Assembly (NCBI GenBank): GCA_026003235.1
Contig: BPGW01000007.1
Coordinates: 81,572 to 145,571, forward strand
Source of the DNA: Bacteroidia bacterium
GTDB taxonomy: Bacteria; Bacteroidota; Bacteroidia; SpSt-205
Reading direction: 5' to 3'
Length of the DNA: 64,000 bases
Shown here one piece after another: positions 34,633-43,786 of the stretch. Every line of letters begins with the position of its first letter. Position 1 is the first letter of the stretch. Made by a program: the position numbers and the translations under genes. The notes below the pieces were generated by a model that was not told the DNA's origin, did no database searches, and saw nothing but the letters and a program-made list of their open reading frames with translations.

Positions 34633-35613
34633 CTAAAATCTCGGACAGGGGTAGTTTCGGCGGTGCTTCATCCCGTAGCGCCGCTCTTTGTCAAACTCCA
34701 TCACCAGAGACACCTCGTGCGAACCGGCTGAGATGCGGTTGGTGAGGGAGGAGATGGTGTAGTCGTACGAATAGCCTACCCGAAACATCCCCTTCTGCAG
34801 GCCTATCAGCCCGATCACCGCATCCTGATTGCGGTACCACACACCCAGCACCACAGGGTCCAAGTTTACATACAGCCCCAAGTCAAGCTGCTGGAAAGGC
34901 TGCTGAATCCGGTACATGATGGCAGGGCCGACAGACTGGCGTCCTTCTCGGTTGCGGTCTATAGGGATCTGGGCGCCAGCAAAGAAAGTGGCTCGGATCG
35001 GCAAACGCGCCGCTGCCGGATTGGACAAGGAGACGTTGTAGAAGCGCTGTTGCGGCTGCGTGATGTGCATGACCGAGGTACCCACATAGATATACCTATT
35101 ATAGTATAGCGCCCCCGCGTTGACATCTTCATGGATGCGGTTCTGGAAGAAATTCCGCTCTTGCGTAGGCAAAACGAAGCCCGCATTCGGATCGATCTGG
35201 TCCGGGAAACGCAACCGGAAAAAGTCTATGCTGGCTTGCATGATCCCCCCTGACAGGCCAAGGCTTAGGGCGCTATACTTGCTCAGCTCAATGTGCAAGG
35301 CGTAGCTCAGCAGGACATTGAGTTTGGTGAGGTTCCCTTCGCCTGCTTGATCGGCCATAAAGGCGAGTCCTAAGCCGTTGCGGACCCGGCCAAAAAAGAT
35401 AGGCTGGTCATACGCCGCGGCGAAGGTGCGGTAGTACCCTGGAATGGCCGTCCATTGCATACGATAAGCCAGCGCAAGACGAGGCCCCTCCGTAATCCCT
35501 GTAAACGCCGGCGAAAGGATGACCTGGTTCGCATAAAACTGGGAAAACTGAGGGTCCTGCGCCCACCCAAGGCTAAGCCCCAGCCAGAGAGAGAAGCGAG
35601 CGTACTTCCACAT
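34633..35613 (-). CDS. Type IX secretion membrane protein, PorP/SprF family
   Basis: A 326-aa outer-membrane barrel. A signal peptide (FSLWLGLSLGWAQ) is followed by DPQFSQFYANQVILSPAFTGITEGPRLALAYRMQW, the signature opening of PorP/SprF. FFGRVRNGLGLAFMADQAGEGNL, YSLSLGLSGGIMQASIDF-like and the closing FRVGYSYDYTISSL...GSHEVSLVMEF strands are all typical. In the family the protein tethers surface adhesins or works with PorE/SprE-type partners. ATG 35613 was chosen by signal peptide position. Its promoter box lies 18 nt upstream. The GldJ-like gene starts 20 bases after its stop. Confidence 0.9.
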   Translation of the reverse strand: MWKYARFSLWLGLSLGWAQDPQFSQFYANQVILSPAFTGITEGPRLALAYRMQWTAIPGYYRTFAAAYDQPIFFGRVRNGLGLAFMADQAGEGNLTKLNVLLSYALHIELSKYSALSLGLSGGIMQASIDFFRLRFPDQIDPNAGFVLPTQERNFFQNRIHEDVNAGALYYNRYIYVGTSVMHITQPQQRFYNVSLSNPAAARLPIRATFFAGAQIPIDRNREGRQSVGPAIMYRIQQPFQQLDLGLYVNLDPVVLGVWYRNQDAVIGLIGLQKGMFRVGYSYDYTISSLTNRISAGSHEVSLVMEFDKERRYGMKHRRNYPCPRF

Positions 35614-35631
35614 ACGAAGCGAGTTTCGGGG

Positions 35632-35639
35632 CAAATATA
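35632..35639 (-). promoter_or_regulatory. Promoter -7 box for the PorP/SprF gene
   Basis: TATATTTG on the minus strand, 18 nt before the ATG at 35613. Confidence 0.5.
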
Positions 35640-35668
35640 GGTAAAAGGGACCTTCGCGCTACCAGAGA

Positions 35669-35686
35669 AAAAGGGAACACCCTTTT
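35669..35686 (-). terminator. Probable terminator of the OmpA propeller gene
   Basis: AAAAGGG-TGTT-CCCTTTT on the minus strand, 7-bp stem followed by TCTC, 6 bases past the stop of the OmpA gene and ahead of the PorP promoter. Confidence 0.6.
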
Positions 35687-35691
35687 CCTTT

Positions 35692-37578
35692 TTACCAGGC
35701 CAAGGTCCGGAACTCCACGCGCCGGTTGCGACGCTGGCCCTCTGGCGTGGCGTTATCTGCGATAGGCCGCTGCTTGCCGTAGCCGACGATGGTGAAGCGG
35801 TCTTTAGCCAGCCCCTGCGCCACCAGGTAATCCCGCACCGCCAAAGCCCGCTGCCGAGAAAGCTGCATTTCCGATTCAGGCAGGCTGGTGCCGTCGGTAT
35901 GCCCGGCCAGCTCTATGCGAAGGCGAGGGTTAGCTCGTAAAAAGCGCGCCAGCTCCTCCAGCTGTCCATACGATTCAGGCAGCAGCTTCGCACTACCCTT
36001 ATCAAAATGCACATAGAAGAGCGGCATTCGAAGCCCCGGCTTGAGCGCCTCCAACCGAACATCCAACCGATTTTCTCGGTGGGGGCGTGGACGCATTCCT
36101 ACCTCTTTCCACACATGGCTTGGGGCGTGTATGCTTAGCCGGATGAGGCCTTCTACGGAGTCCGGCACCACCCATCGGAAAAACCCCGTTGTATCCACCC
36201 AGAAGCTATCCAGGAGCTGACCTCCTTCGGTGCGCACATACACCCAACTTGTATCCACGGGCTTTTCCGGCAGGATATACCCTACCAGCAACGTGGGTCC
36301 TTCTGGCTGCAGAGCGGGTGGAGCGGTGGTGTCAGGATGCCACCACACCACCCAGAAGTCTGCGCTGCCGTAGGTACGCACGCCCAGCTGGTCGCCTGGC
36401 GAGGCCGTCGTACCACACCCCACATAAGAGCCTTCTTCAGCGGGAAAGAGCGCTACCCAACTATCCACATCTTTTCCCCCAAAGGTGTAGCAGAACCGGA
36501 GTGAGTCGCTGGCGGGGTCCCAGCGGAGTGCCCACGCATCATACAAGCCCGCCAGATGGGGAATGAGGCCATTTCGGGAGCTGGTCATGCCCGCCACCAG
36601 CCATTCTCCTTCCGGGGTGAGGGATAGCCGATTGAGCCCCTCATCGCCGGAGCCGCCGCCGCTCCAAGCGGCATAGGCCGCCCCCTCGGGTTGCACCCGC
36701 CAGATCACCCCATCCGCCCGCCCATAAGCGGCTACGCCTTGCGAAAAGCTCGTGCCCGCTATCCAGATCTCCCCCTCTCGGCTAAGCACCCAGCTGTAAG
36801 GCTCCTCAAAGTCGCTCCCACCGAAGTTCCAGCTTCGGCGAAAGGCGCCTTGCCCATTTACTTCCACCAGCCAGATGTCCATTTTACCCAGGGGGTTGCG
36901 GATCTGGCCGTCCCGAGAGTCTGAAGCGCCCACCAGCCAGACTGTATCCGACGACAAAGGGATCACCAGCCGCAAATAGTCGTTTTCTGCCCCTCCAAAA
37001 GCGGTGCTACCCAGCAGCTGCCCCGCCAGGGAAAAGCGCAATAGCCACCCATCCAGGCCGCCGTAAGGCTTAGGATGGAGAAAGGAGTCTTGGGATCCCA
37101 CTTGGCCCACCACCCATAGCGAACCGTCCTTATGCAGCCCCACGCCCAGGGCTACGTCGTTGCCCGCCGCCCCCACCGCTTGACTCCAGCGAACCTTACC
37201 CAGCGGATCAAGGCACACCAGGTAAGCATCCTTTTTGCCGTGGGAAAGCTCGGGCGAGTCGGTCCATCCCACCAACACCAGCCCTTTATCCGGCAAGACA
37301 AGCGCATCGGTCAGTTCCTCATCGCCCCGCCCCCCATAGGTGGCGTGCCAGAGAAGCTCCCCCCGTCGGTCTACGCGAACTACCCAAAAGTCTGCATCGT
37401 AGCCCTGCCGCTTGAGAAGGCCGTCTCGGGATCGGGTGTGCCCCACTAGCCAATAGCCCGCCTCGTCCTGAAAAGCCCGTACCATCACATCCGCCATAGA
37501 CCCCCCATATACACGCTGGTTGTAAATGGTCTGGCTGCAAGCGACCGTCAGGCTAACGCACGCTGCGAGCCACCTCAT
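35692..37578 (-). CDS. Beta-propeller protein with C-terminal OmpA domain
   Basis: A 628-aa exported protein. A short hydrophobic start ends LTVACSQ, a possible lipobox. Residues 20-430 carry repeated propeller blades of the kind WYGGRGDEELTDALVLPDKGLVLVGWTDS (YGG..DE/ND pattern at least six times). A short beta-sandwich (LLVGYILPEKPVDTSWVYV) follows. The C-terminal OmpA domain has FDKGSAKLLPESYGQLEELARFL, LAGHTDGTSLPESEMQLSRQRALAVRDYL and NRRVEFRTL. Together with the next gene (PorP/SprF) it resembles PorE-type OmpA partners in type IX secretion, but I infer that from gene order. It overlaps the ceramidase-like stop by 26 bases. Confidence 0.82.
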   Translation of the reverse strand: MRWLAACVSLTVACSQTIYNQRVYGGSMADVMVRAFQDEAGYWLVGHTRSRDGLLKRQGYDADFWVVRVDRRGELLWHATYGGRGDEELTDALVLPDKGLVLVGWTDSPELSHGKKDAYLVCLDPLGKVRWSQAVGAAGNDVALGVGLHKDGSLWVVGQVGSQDSFLHPKPYGGLDGWLLRFSLAGQLLGSTAFGGAENDYLRLVIPLSSDTVWLVGASDSRDGQIRNPLGKMDIWLVEVNGQGAFRRSWNFGGSDFEEPYSWVLSREGEIWIAGTSFSQGVAAYGRADGVIWRVQPEGAAYAAWSGGGSGDEGLNRLSLTPEGEWLVAGMTSSRNGLIPHLAGLYDAWALRWDPASDSLRFCYTFGGKDVDSWVALFPAEEGSYVGCGTTASPGDQLGVRTYGSADFWVVWWHPDTTAPPALQPEGPTLLVGYILPEKPVDTSWVYVRTEGGQLLDSFWVDTTGFFRWVVPDSVEGLIRLSIHAPSHVWKEVGMRPRPHRENRLDVRLEALKPGLRMPLFYVHFDKGSAKLLPESYGQLEELARFLRANPRLRIELAGHTDGTSLPESEMQLSRQRALAVRDYLVAQGLAKDRFTIVGYGKQRPIADNATPEGQRRNRRVEFRTLAW

Positions 37579-39163
37579 ACGTAAATAAAAGCCGTTTAGC
37601 CTGGTCTATGGAAAGATAAGGCGGTTCGGGAGCCTCCGAACCTTTTCCTTGCAGGAGTTCGGAGAGGACTTTTTCCACGGCGGCGAGCTGAAACTTACCA
37701 AAATGGGTATGTCCTCCCTCGTAACGCTGGTACTGGTACTCCCAGTAGGTCGTGAGATAGCCGGCGTAGCCATTGCTGTAACCTTGGATAACCAGGTGCT
37801 GAACCCCCAAGGGAGCCAGAAGGGGGGCAAGTCGTTCTTTCAGAAGGTGGCCTGCCATGGTGGTAGGCTCCATGGGGAGGGCCACAATAGCCAGGGAGCC
37901 TACCTGCCATAGTTGCACGGGCAGCACCTGCGGAGTCAAGGGAAGAGGAACGTACTTGCCTCGCTGACGCCCCAGCCAGTGTAGGTATTTGACCACGGGA
38001 TCGGCTGGCGGAAGGGGCAAAGTATCCCAGCGCCTCGTGCCAAAAATCCGCTTAGACACGCTCTCAATGAGCAGGGGCTTGGTGCCGTGGATGGGCGGAT
38101 CGGTAAGCCCACGCAATCGGGCCAGGATGGCTATCAGACGCACCCACTCTTGGGGAACGCCCCCACCCTCCGCCGTGCCGCCGAGGAAGGCGGGCCCTAT
38201 AGCACCCGGACCCGTGCGCCCTTTGCCCAGTCCCCGCGTGTAGGGCTCCTCCACTTGGACCGCAGAGAAGTCTACCCATCGCCACCACGAGCGAAGCACA
38301 GGCGGCAAAACCTGGCCGGATTGTTTCGCCAGATGGATGGCCATTTCCGCTTGGTAGCGACCCAGAAGACGGCGATTCTCAAAAGGGTTGGGTGTAGGGC
38401 CCCGTCGCACGCGCAAACCCGGGAAGGTAAAATGATTGGGCGTCACATCTCCAGCGGTAGTTTGCGCAAAGGCGGCCACAATGCCCTCCTCCTCGCACAG
38501 TTCGGCTGCATAACCCTTGTGATCGGAAGAGATACAGCGCGTCTCCTCTTGAATGCTGGTGGTGTGCGTGCCAAACCAGTTGATGAAGTGTCCAGCGGGC
38601 CGCACAGTAAGCTGGTACGCCGTGCGATCGACAGCCAGTTCGGGGCGATCTGTCCAAGCGGTGGGGTTTTTCAAGAACGCCGGAAGAGCCCGATTGAAGG
38701 CGAGGGGCACCTCAGGCGGAAAGGCCTCGTAAGCAAAGACAAGCTCCGCCGGCTGAAGGTGCTGGTAGGCTTTCTGGGCGGCTTCCACGACCCCGCTTAC
38801 ATATCGTTCAAAGACGCCGGCATGAAAGCCTGGGGTATTGAGGTGGTACAATAGGTGATGCGAATAGCCCCCAGGCGCTGCGTGGGTGTGGTTGGCGGTA
38901 AGCAGAAGGTGCGCAGGTTCCAGCGTGGGGAAAAGGGCCTTCAAGCGTCGGAAAGCCTCTTGCCAGAGCGCCACCGAAACAAAACAGATGTCCAGTTCCA
39001 CCCAGAAGTGAGGGCTGCCATCGCCTGCCTGCAGGCAAAAAGCCCGAGCGTAGAGTTGGGATTCCACGGTGTGCGCGACGTGCCGGGAATTTCCCCAGCC
39101 CATCAGTCCAATGCCCGGCTCAAAGTAGGTGATGAGGGCCCGAGCAGCTCCGGCTTTCCACAC
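37553..39163 (-). CDS. Neutral/alkaline ceramidase-like protein
   Basis: A 536-aa protein matching the N-terminal catalytic domain of neutral ceramidases. GAARALITYFEPGIGLMGWG opens the domain; LYARAFCLQAGDG, LTANHTHAAPGGYSHHLLY (zinc His residues) and AAFAQTTAGDVTPNHF follow. The hexapeptide is normally GDVSPN with the nucleophilic Ser; here Thr stands at that place. No signal peptide is evident, and the C-terminal domain is short. The start is GTG 39163, 4 nt behind TAGATTTG. Substrate could be ceramide, but with the Ser-to-Thr change activity is unproven. It heads the run leading to the OmpA gene. Confidence 0.85.
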   Translation of the reverse strand: MWKAGAARALITYFEPGIGLMGWGNSRHVAHTVESQLYARAFCLQAGDGSPHFWVELDICFVSVALWQEAFRRLKALFPTLEPAHLLLTANHTHAAPGGYSHHLLYHLNTPGFHAGVFERYVSGVVEAAQKAYQHLQPAELVFAYEAFPPEVPLAFNRALPAFLKNPTAWTDRPELAVDRTAYQLTVRPAGHFINWFGTHTTSIQEETRCISSDHKGYAAELCEEEGIVAAFAQTTAGDVTPNHFTFPGLRVRRGPTPNPFENRRLLGRYQAEMAIHLAKQSGQVLPPVLRSWWRWVDFSAVQVEEPYTRGLGKGRTGPGAIGPAFLGGTAEGGGVPQEWVRLIAILARLRGLTDPPIHGTKPLLIESVSKRIFGTRRWDTLPLPPADPVVKYLHWLGRQRGKYVPLPLTPQVLPVQLWQVGSLAIVALPMEPTTMAGHLLKERLAPLLAPLGVQHLVIQGYSNGYAGYLTTYWEYQYQRYEGGHTHFGKFQLAAVEKVLSELLQGKGSEAPEPPYLSIDQAKRLLFTYEVARSVR

Positions 39164-39167
39164 CCCA

Positions 39168-39175
39168 CAAATCTA
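39168..39175 (-). promoter_or_regulatory. Promoter -7 box for the ceramidase-like gene
   Basis: TAGATTTG on the minus strand, 4 nt before the GTG at 39163. It decides the start. Confidence 0.55.
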
Positions 39176-39202
39176 CGAGGCTGGATATGCGTTTAAGAGG
39201 GG

Positions 39203-39210
39203 TACCTTTG
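39203..39210 (+). promoter_or_regulatory. Promoter -7 box for mfd
   Basis: TACCTTTG, 8 nt before ATG 39219, divergent from the ceramidase promoter 27 bases away. Confidence 0.65.
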
Positions 39211-39218
39211 CCTGTCGT

Positions 39219-42200
39219 ATGGAATCCGCCGAGGCCAGTGTTTGGAAGGCATTGGGGGCCCCTTATCAGGACCGCCTTCAGGAGGTGTGGGAGGCGCCCC
39301 GGCCGCTGCATATAGTCGGCCTCAAGGGGGGAGCTCGCGCTTTTTGGGCCGCCGCCTTGTACAAGACCGCCCGCCGCCCTACGCTCTTTCTGCTGGCCGA
39401 TGAAGAAGCCGCCCAAAAACTGGCCAGTGATTTGCGCTGGCTCTTAGGGTCAGAAGAGCGCATAGCCTTCCTTCCCTCTCGCAGCGAAGCCTCACCTACC
39501 CGCCAGCACCTCAGGCAGTTGGAGCAGACTTTTCTCCTAAGCCAATGGCTGGAAGGTGGAGCTCAGGCCTTGTGCGCCCCTGTAGAAGTGCTAAGGGAAC
39601 CCTTTCCTCATCCCGCCCGGTGGACCCAACACCGGCTGCGTCTTGAGGTAGGAAGCACGCTGGAGAGAGATTTCCTGCTGGAGCTGCTGACGGTGTACGA
39701 GTTCACCGAAACCGACAAGGTGAATAGCCCTGGGGAGTTTGCCTGGCGAGGCGGCGTGGTGGATGTATTTAGCTATGCGTATCCCCAGCCCCTCCGCTTG
39801 CGCCTGGAAGGAGAGACCCTCACCCACATTCAGTTTTTCTCCGTAGAGACCCAGCTTTCTCAAGGCGACCTGACTGAAGCGTGGCTTTTGCCCGCCCCCT
39901 CTTATCTTGAAGAGCCGCCCAGCGCCTCCCTTCTTGACTTCCTCACCGAGACAAGCCTCCTTGTCTTGGTAGAAGGGCAAGCCTGCCTGGCCCGGATCCA
40001 ACGACACCCCTCCGAGTCGCTGGTAGAACGCTTCCTTCAGGAGGCCCACAAAGCCATTGAACTGGGCCACGAACCTGCCGTCCCCCCTGCTGCCCGAATT
40101 GAGCATCTTACCCATCCCCAGCCCAGCTTCTCGTCTAACCTGGCTCTTTTGCACGACCACCTGCGCCAACTGCCTGTGGAAAGGCTCTACCTCGTTACCG
40201 AGCATCCCCGCCAGCAACTGCGCCTGGAACGGCTCCTGGAGCCGGCCTGCTTGCCTTACCTGGTCACTTACCTCCTGGGAAACTTCTCAGAAGGCTTCTA
40301 CGATCCCGCCCGGAAGGAGGCCTTCTACACCGACCACCAGATCTTCCGTCGGACGTACGCCCCTTCTGTGCACCGCAGCTTCCGCCGCAGTGAAGCGCTG
40401 GTCCTGCGAGAACTCTACGAGCTCAAGGCAGGGGATATAGTCGTGCATCGCCGCTATGGCATCGCAAGGTTTGGGGGGCTGGTGACCATACCCCATACCG
40501 ACCCTCCCCAAGAAGGCGTCAAACTCTACTTTGCGGACGACGCCGTCTTGTATGTACCTGTAACGCAGCTTCAGGAGATAGGTCGCTATAGGGCCCCGAC
40601 GGACGAGCCTCCTCGCCTGAGTCGGCTGGGCGCATCAGACTGGCAACGCACCACCGAACGCGTGCGAAAAAGGCTGCACGAATTGGCCGTGGATCTGGTG
40701 CGGTTGTATGCGCGGCGGCGCCTTCTGCCAGGCTATGCCTTTGGCCCCGACACGCTACAACAGCTGGCCATGGAGAGCCGCTTCCCCTACGAGGAGACCC
40801 CCGACCAGCTCCAGGCTACGCAGGAAATCAAAAAAGCCATGGAAAGCCCCCATCCTATGGACCACCTGCTGTGTGGGGACGTGGGCTTTGGCAAGACCGA
40901 AGTAGCGCTGCGAGCCGCCTTCAAAGCTACCCAGGAAGGCAAGCAGGTGGCGCTGCTGGCCCCCACCACCGTCTTGGTGATGCAGCACCTACGCACCTTT
41001 GAGGCCAGACTGGAAGGGTTTCCTGTCCGTATAGCCGCCCTAAGCCGCCTCCAAACGGCCCGCCAGCAAAAAGAAATCCTTCAGCAGCTTGCCAAGGGCG
41101 AAATAGACATCCTGATTGGCACCCACCGCCTTCTATCGGACGATGTGCAGTTTCGCGACCTGGGCCTTCTCATCATTGACGAAGAGCACAAGTTCGGTGT
41201 GATGGCCAAGGAAAAGCTCCGGGAACGCTACCCTACCGTAGACACCCTCTCCATGAGCGCTACGCCGATTCCCCGCACGCTGCAGATGGCCCTGAGTGGG
41301 ATACGGGACATCTCGCTCATCACGACCCCTCCTCCCAACCGCCTGCCTGTCCAGACGTACGTAAAGCCCTTCTCTTGGGAGCTTGTCCAAGAGGCCTTGA
41401 CCCGCGAACTGGACCGAGGGGGCCAGGCGTTTTTCGTGCACAATAACATTGCCGAGCTGCCTGGACTGACCCATAAGCTCCAATCGCTCCTCCCCCAAGC
41501 CGAGATCGCTTTCGTGCACGCTCGCATGCCAAGCCGCCAAGTAGAAGACCTCCTGCTGGCCTTTATCTATCAGCAAATAGACGTTTTGGTCACCACGAAC
41601 TTGGTTGAGTCGGGGTTAGACATCCCTAACGCCAACACCATTTTGGTGCACCATGCGCACCGCTTTGGGCTAAGTGACCTTCATCAGTTGAGGGGCCGGG
41701 TGGGCCGCAGCGGCCGCCAGGCCTACTGTTATTTCCTCGTGCCGGGACTCCATCACCTAAGCCCGGAGGCTTTGCGGCGCCTCCAAGCCCTGGAAGAGTT
41801 CACCGACCTGGGGAGCGGGTTCCAGATTGCCTTGCGAGACCTGGAGATCCGGGGGGCAGGGAATTTCTTTGGGCGCGAGCAGAGCGGCTTCATAGCCGAC
41901 ATTGGGTACGACTTGTACCAGCAATTCCTGGAGGAAGCCATCGCCCGTATCCAAGAAGAGGAAGGGCTAACCCTCCCCGCCCGAGCGCCTTCTACCCCTC
42001 CCGCGGTGTGCAGCATAGAAGTAGACTGGGAGGCGCGCTTGCCGGAGAGCTGGATTCCGTACCCGGCCACCCGACTGGAGGTCTACCAGCGCTTCAGCCA
42101 AGTGCGCAACGAAGAGGAGCTCAAGGCCTTCCTGCGGGAGCTGTTAGACCGGTTTGGTTCTCTCCCGCCTCAGGTCCTCCTTCTGGCGGATGTCCTGCGC

Positions 42201-42482
42201 CTGCGCTGGATAGGGGAAGCGCTGGGCCTGCCTTTCCTCCGCGTGCGCAAGCAGAAGGCCCGCTTTTCCCTGGGGGCTGAGACAAACCTCTCCTCCTTGT
42301 TGACTTACCTGGAATCGCTGCGTCCCCGCTACACTTACCACCTGGCCCCAGACGGAGAACGGCTGGAAGTCCACCTTTCGCCCATCGCTTCAGCCAAAGA
42401 ACTTCTGGCCCTTCTTGAGGGCCTCAAGGAAGCCCTCCAACCGCAAACTGCCCATGATTTGGGTCCTGTACGGAACGGATAG
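39219..42482 (+). CDS. mfd: Transcription-repair coupling factor Mfd
   Basis: Releases stalled RNA polymerase and recruits UvrA to DNA damage (1,087 aa). N-terminal UvrB-like part: LHIVGLKGGARAFWAAAL, GVVDVFSYAYPQPLRLRLEG. The polymerase-interacting domain begins LKAGDIVVHRRYGIARFGGL. The helicase motor has LCGDVGFGKTEVALRAAFKA (Walker A), LLIIDEEHKFGV (DEEH box), SMSATPIPRTL, LVTTNLVESGLDIPNANTILVHHAHRFGLSDLHQLRGRVGRS. A TRCF C-terminal domain (ELLDRFGSLPPQV) closes it. The longer listed start at 39129 precedes the promoter box. It overlaps holA by 29 bases. Confidence 0.97.
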   Translation: MESAEASVWKALGAPYQDRLQEVWEAPRPLHIVGLKGGARAFWAAALYKTARRPTLFLLADEEAAQKLASDLRWLLGSEERIAFLPSRSEASPTRQHLRQLEQTFLLSQWLEGGAQALCAPVEVLREPFPHPARWTQHRLRLEVGSTLERDFLLELLTVYEFTETDKVNSPGEFAWRGGVVDVFSYAYPQPLRLRLEGETLTHIQFFSVETQLSQGDLTEAWLLPAPSYLEEPPSASLLDFLTETSLLVLVEGQACLARIQRHPSESLVERFLQEAHKAIELGHEPAVPPAARIEHLTHPQPSFSSNLALLHDHLRQLPVERLYLVTEHPRQQLRLERLLEPACLPYLVTYLLGNFSEGFYDPARKEAFYTDHQIFRRTYAPSVHRSFRRSEALVLRELYELKAGDIVVHRRYGIARFGGLVTIPHTDPPQEGVKLYFADDAVLYVPVTQLQEIGRYRAPTDEPPRLSRLGASDWQRTTERVRKRLHELAVDLVRLYARRRLLPGYAFGPDTLQQLAMESRFPYEETPDQLQATQEIKKAMESPHPMDHLLCGDVGFGKTEVALRAAFKATQEGKQVALLAPTTVLVMQHLRTFEARLEGFPVRIAALSRLQTARQQKEILQQLAKGEIDILIGTHRLLSDDVQFRDLGLLIIDEEHKFGVMAKEKLRERYPTVDTLSMSATPIPRTLQMALSGIRDISLITTPPPNRLPVQTYVKPFSWELVQEALTRELDRGGQAFFVHNNIAELPGLTHKLQSLLPQAEIAFVHARMPSRQVEDLLLAFIYQQIDVLVTTNLVESGLDIPNANTILVHHAHRFGLSDLHQLRGRVGRSGRQAYCYFLVPGLHHLSPEALRRLQALEEFTDLGSGFQIALRDLEIRGAGNFFGREQSGFIADIGYDLYQQFLEEAIARIQEEEGLTLPARAPSTPPAVCSIEVDWEARLPESWIPYPATRLEVYQRFSQVRNEEELKAFLRELLDRFGSLPPQVLLLADVLRLRWIGEALGLPFLRVRKQKARFSLGAETNLSSLLTYLESLRPRYTYHLAPDGERLEVHLSPIASAKELLALLEGLKEALQPQTAHDLGPVRNG

Positions 42483-43452
42483 CTACCGCCGCACCGAACG
42501 GCGCAAAGCCCTTCTGGCTGAACTGCTGGGGAATGCTCCGGTAGAGTTTGCCCTCACCGTCTGGCAAGGCAAGGACCTCTCCGAAGCGCGGCTAAGCGAG
42601 CTGTATGAGCTCCCCTTCCTGGTGCCCCACAAAGTCGTCCTCCTCACCGAAGCCGAAGCCCTTACCAAGCCTGTTCGGGAAGCTCTCAAAAAGTACCTTG
42701 CACGCCCGGCTGCCCACACCCACCTGATACTGGAGTTCAACCAAGACACCAAGCCCCCTCTACCTGAAACCGCTGGGCTTACGTGGGAAGCGTATGCCCC
42801 CTTGCGTCCGGCGCAGGTGGCCGACTGGGTGGCCGAAAAAGCCCGTCAGATGGGCCTTTCCCTGCAAGCCGAAGCTATCCCCTTACTCCTGGAGACGGTG
42901 GGCACAGACCTTCATGCGCTGCACCAAAGCCTGGCCCTTCTGGCGGTGTATACGCTGGCTTCTCCTGAGAAGGTGCTCACAGCGGCCGAGGTGAGCCAGG
43001 CCCTCGGCCTGAACCCCCACTACACCGTATACCAGCTTGTGGAGGCGCTGGCAGAAGCCGATCTGCGCCGTGTGCTCCAGATTCTGGGCCGCTTTGCGGA
43101 AGACACCCGTACCTACCCCTGGGCCCAAGTCCTGTGGCACTTGCGGCAATTTTTCCAGAACCTGGCCCGGTTATACCTGAAGTTCCCGCAAAAACCCGAC
43201 GCCGCCACCCTCCAGAAGGAGCTTGACTTTCGCTACCCTTTTCAAGTGCGGCCTTATGAGAAAGCCTGGTCCCGCTACTCGCTCTCGCGGTGCCGGGAAG
43301 CGCTCCGGATCCTGTACCGGTCCGAAGCCCAAAGCAAAGGCGTGCTTCCTGGCCGCCTCACCGAAAGCGAACTGCTCCTGGCAACCGGGATAGCGCTGGT
43401 GTCCTACCTTCAAAAAGCGCAAGCCCAGGCGGCCCAAGCTCCCACCCCTTGA
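42454..43452 (+). CDS. holA: DNA polymerase III delta subunit
   Basis: Clamp-loader subunit that opens the sliding clamp (332 aa). It begins MIWVLYGTDSYRRTERRKALLAELL, the Y-G-x-D-x-[YF] opening of HolA. The AAA-like fold follows, without a Walker A motif as usual for this family: LPFLVPHKVVLLTEAEAL, LILEFNQDTKPP, then the helical C-terminal part with the segment LLETVGTDLHALHQSLALLAVY. ATG 42454 was chosen because the family starts here; it overlaps mfd. Two bases separate its stop from the convergent HPF gene. Confidence 0.88.
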   Translation: MIWVLYGTDSYRRTERRKALLAELLGNAPVEFALTVWQGKDLSEARLSELYELPFLVPHKVVLLTEAEALTKPVREALKKYLARPAAHTHLILEFNQDTKPPLPETAGLTWEAYAPLRPAQVADWVAEKARQMGLSLQAEAIPLLLETVGTDLHALHQSLALLAVYTLASPEKVLTAAEVSQALGLNPHYTVYQLVEALAEADLRRVLQILGRFAEDTRTYPWAQVLWHLRQFFQNLARLYLKFPQKPDAATLQKELDFRYPFQVRPYEKAWSRYSLSRCREALRILYRSEAQSKGVLPGRLTESELLLATGIALVSYLQKAQAQAAQAPTP

Positions 43453-43454
43453 CC

Positions 43455-43748
43455 TCAGGAGCGGATGGTCTCCTTATACCGGGTGAGTTGGCGACGCATG
43501 GCCGCCAAAGCCGCATCAAAAGCCTCCTGGAAGTTATCTCCCCGCTCTTCCACGATGAGGGTCTCGCCCGGCACCTGCACCCGCAAGCGAACCTGATGGG
43601 TGGGGCTTTTCGCACCCAGTTCGTGCAGGTACAGGTCAGCGCTTACGATGAACGCAAAATCCGAGAGAAGCCGTTGCATACGGTCTTCTACATACGCCGT
43701 GAAGGCCGAACTGACCTTCACGCTGCCAGCATGCACTTCGTACCGCAT
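43455..43748 (-). CDS. Ribosome hibernation-promoting factor (short HPF/RaiA)
   Basis: A 97-aa ribosome-associated inhibitor that binds the 30S decoding centre in slow growth. MRYEVHAGSVKVSSAFTAYVEDRMQRLLSD is the typical first half; LYLHELGAKSPTHQVRLRVQVPGETLIVEERGDNFQEAFDAALAAMRRQL has the conserved GDNxxxAxDxAxxxLxxQL pattern. The long C-terminal domain of long HPF is absent. It has its own TACCTTTG box 11 nt upstream, separate from the upstream run. Confidence 0.92.
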   Translation of the reverse strand: MRYEVHAGSVKVSSAFTAYVEDRMQRLLSDFAFIVSADLYLHELGAKSPTHQVRLRVQVPGETLIVEERGDNFQEAFDAALAAMRRQLTRYKETIRS

Positions 43749-43759
43749 AGGAGTTAAAG

Positions 43760-43767
43760 CAAAGGTA
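43760..43767 (-). promoter_or_regulatory. Promoter -7 box for HPF gene
   Basis: TACCTTTG on the minus strand, 11 nt before the ATG. Confidence 0.6.
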
Positions 43768-43786
43768 AAGAACTCCGCCGGAAGCG

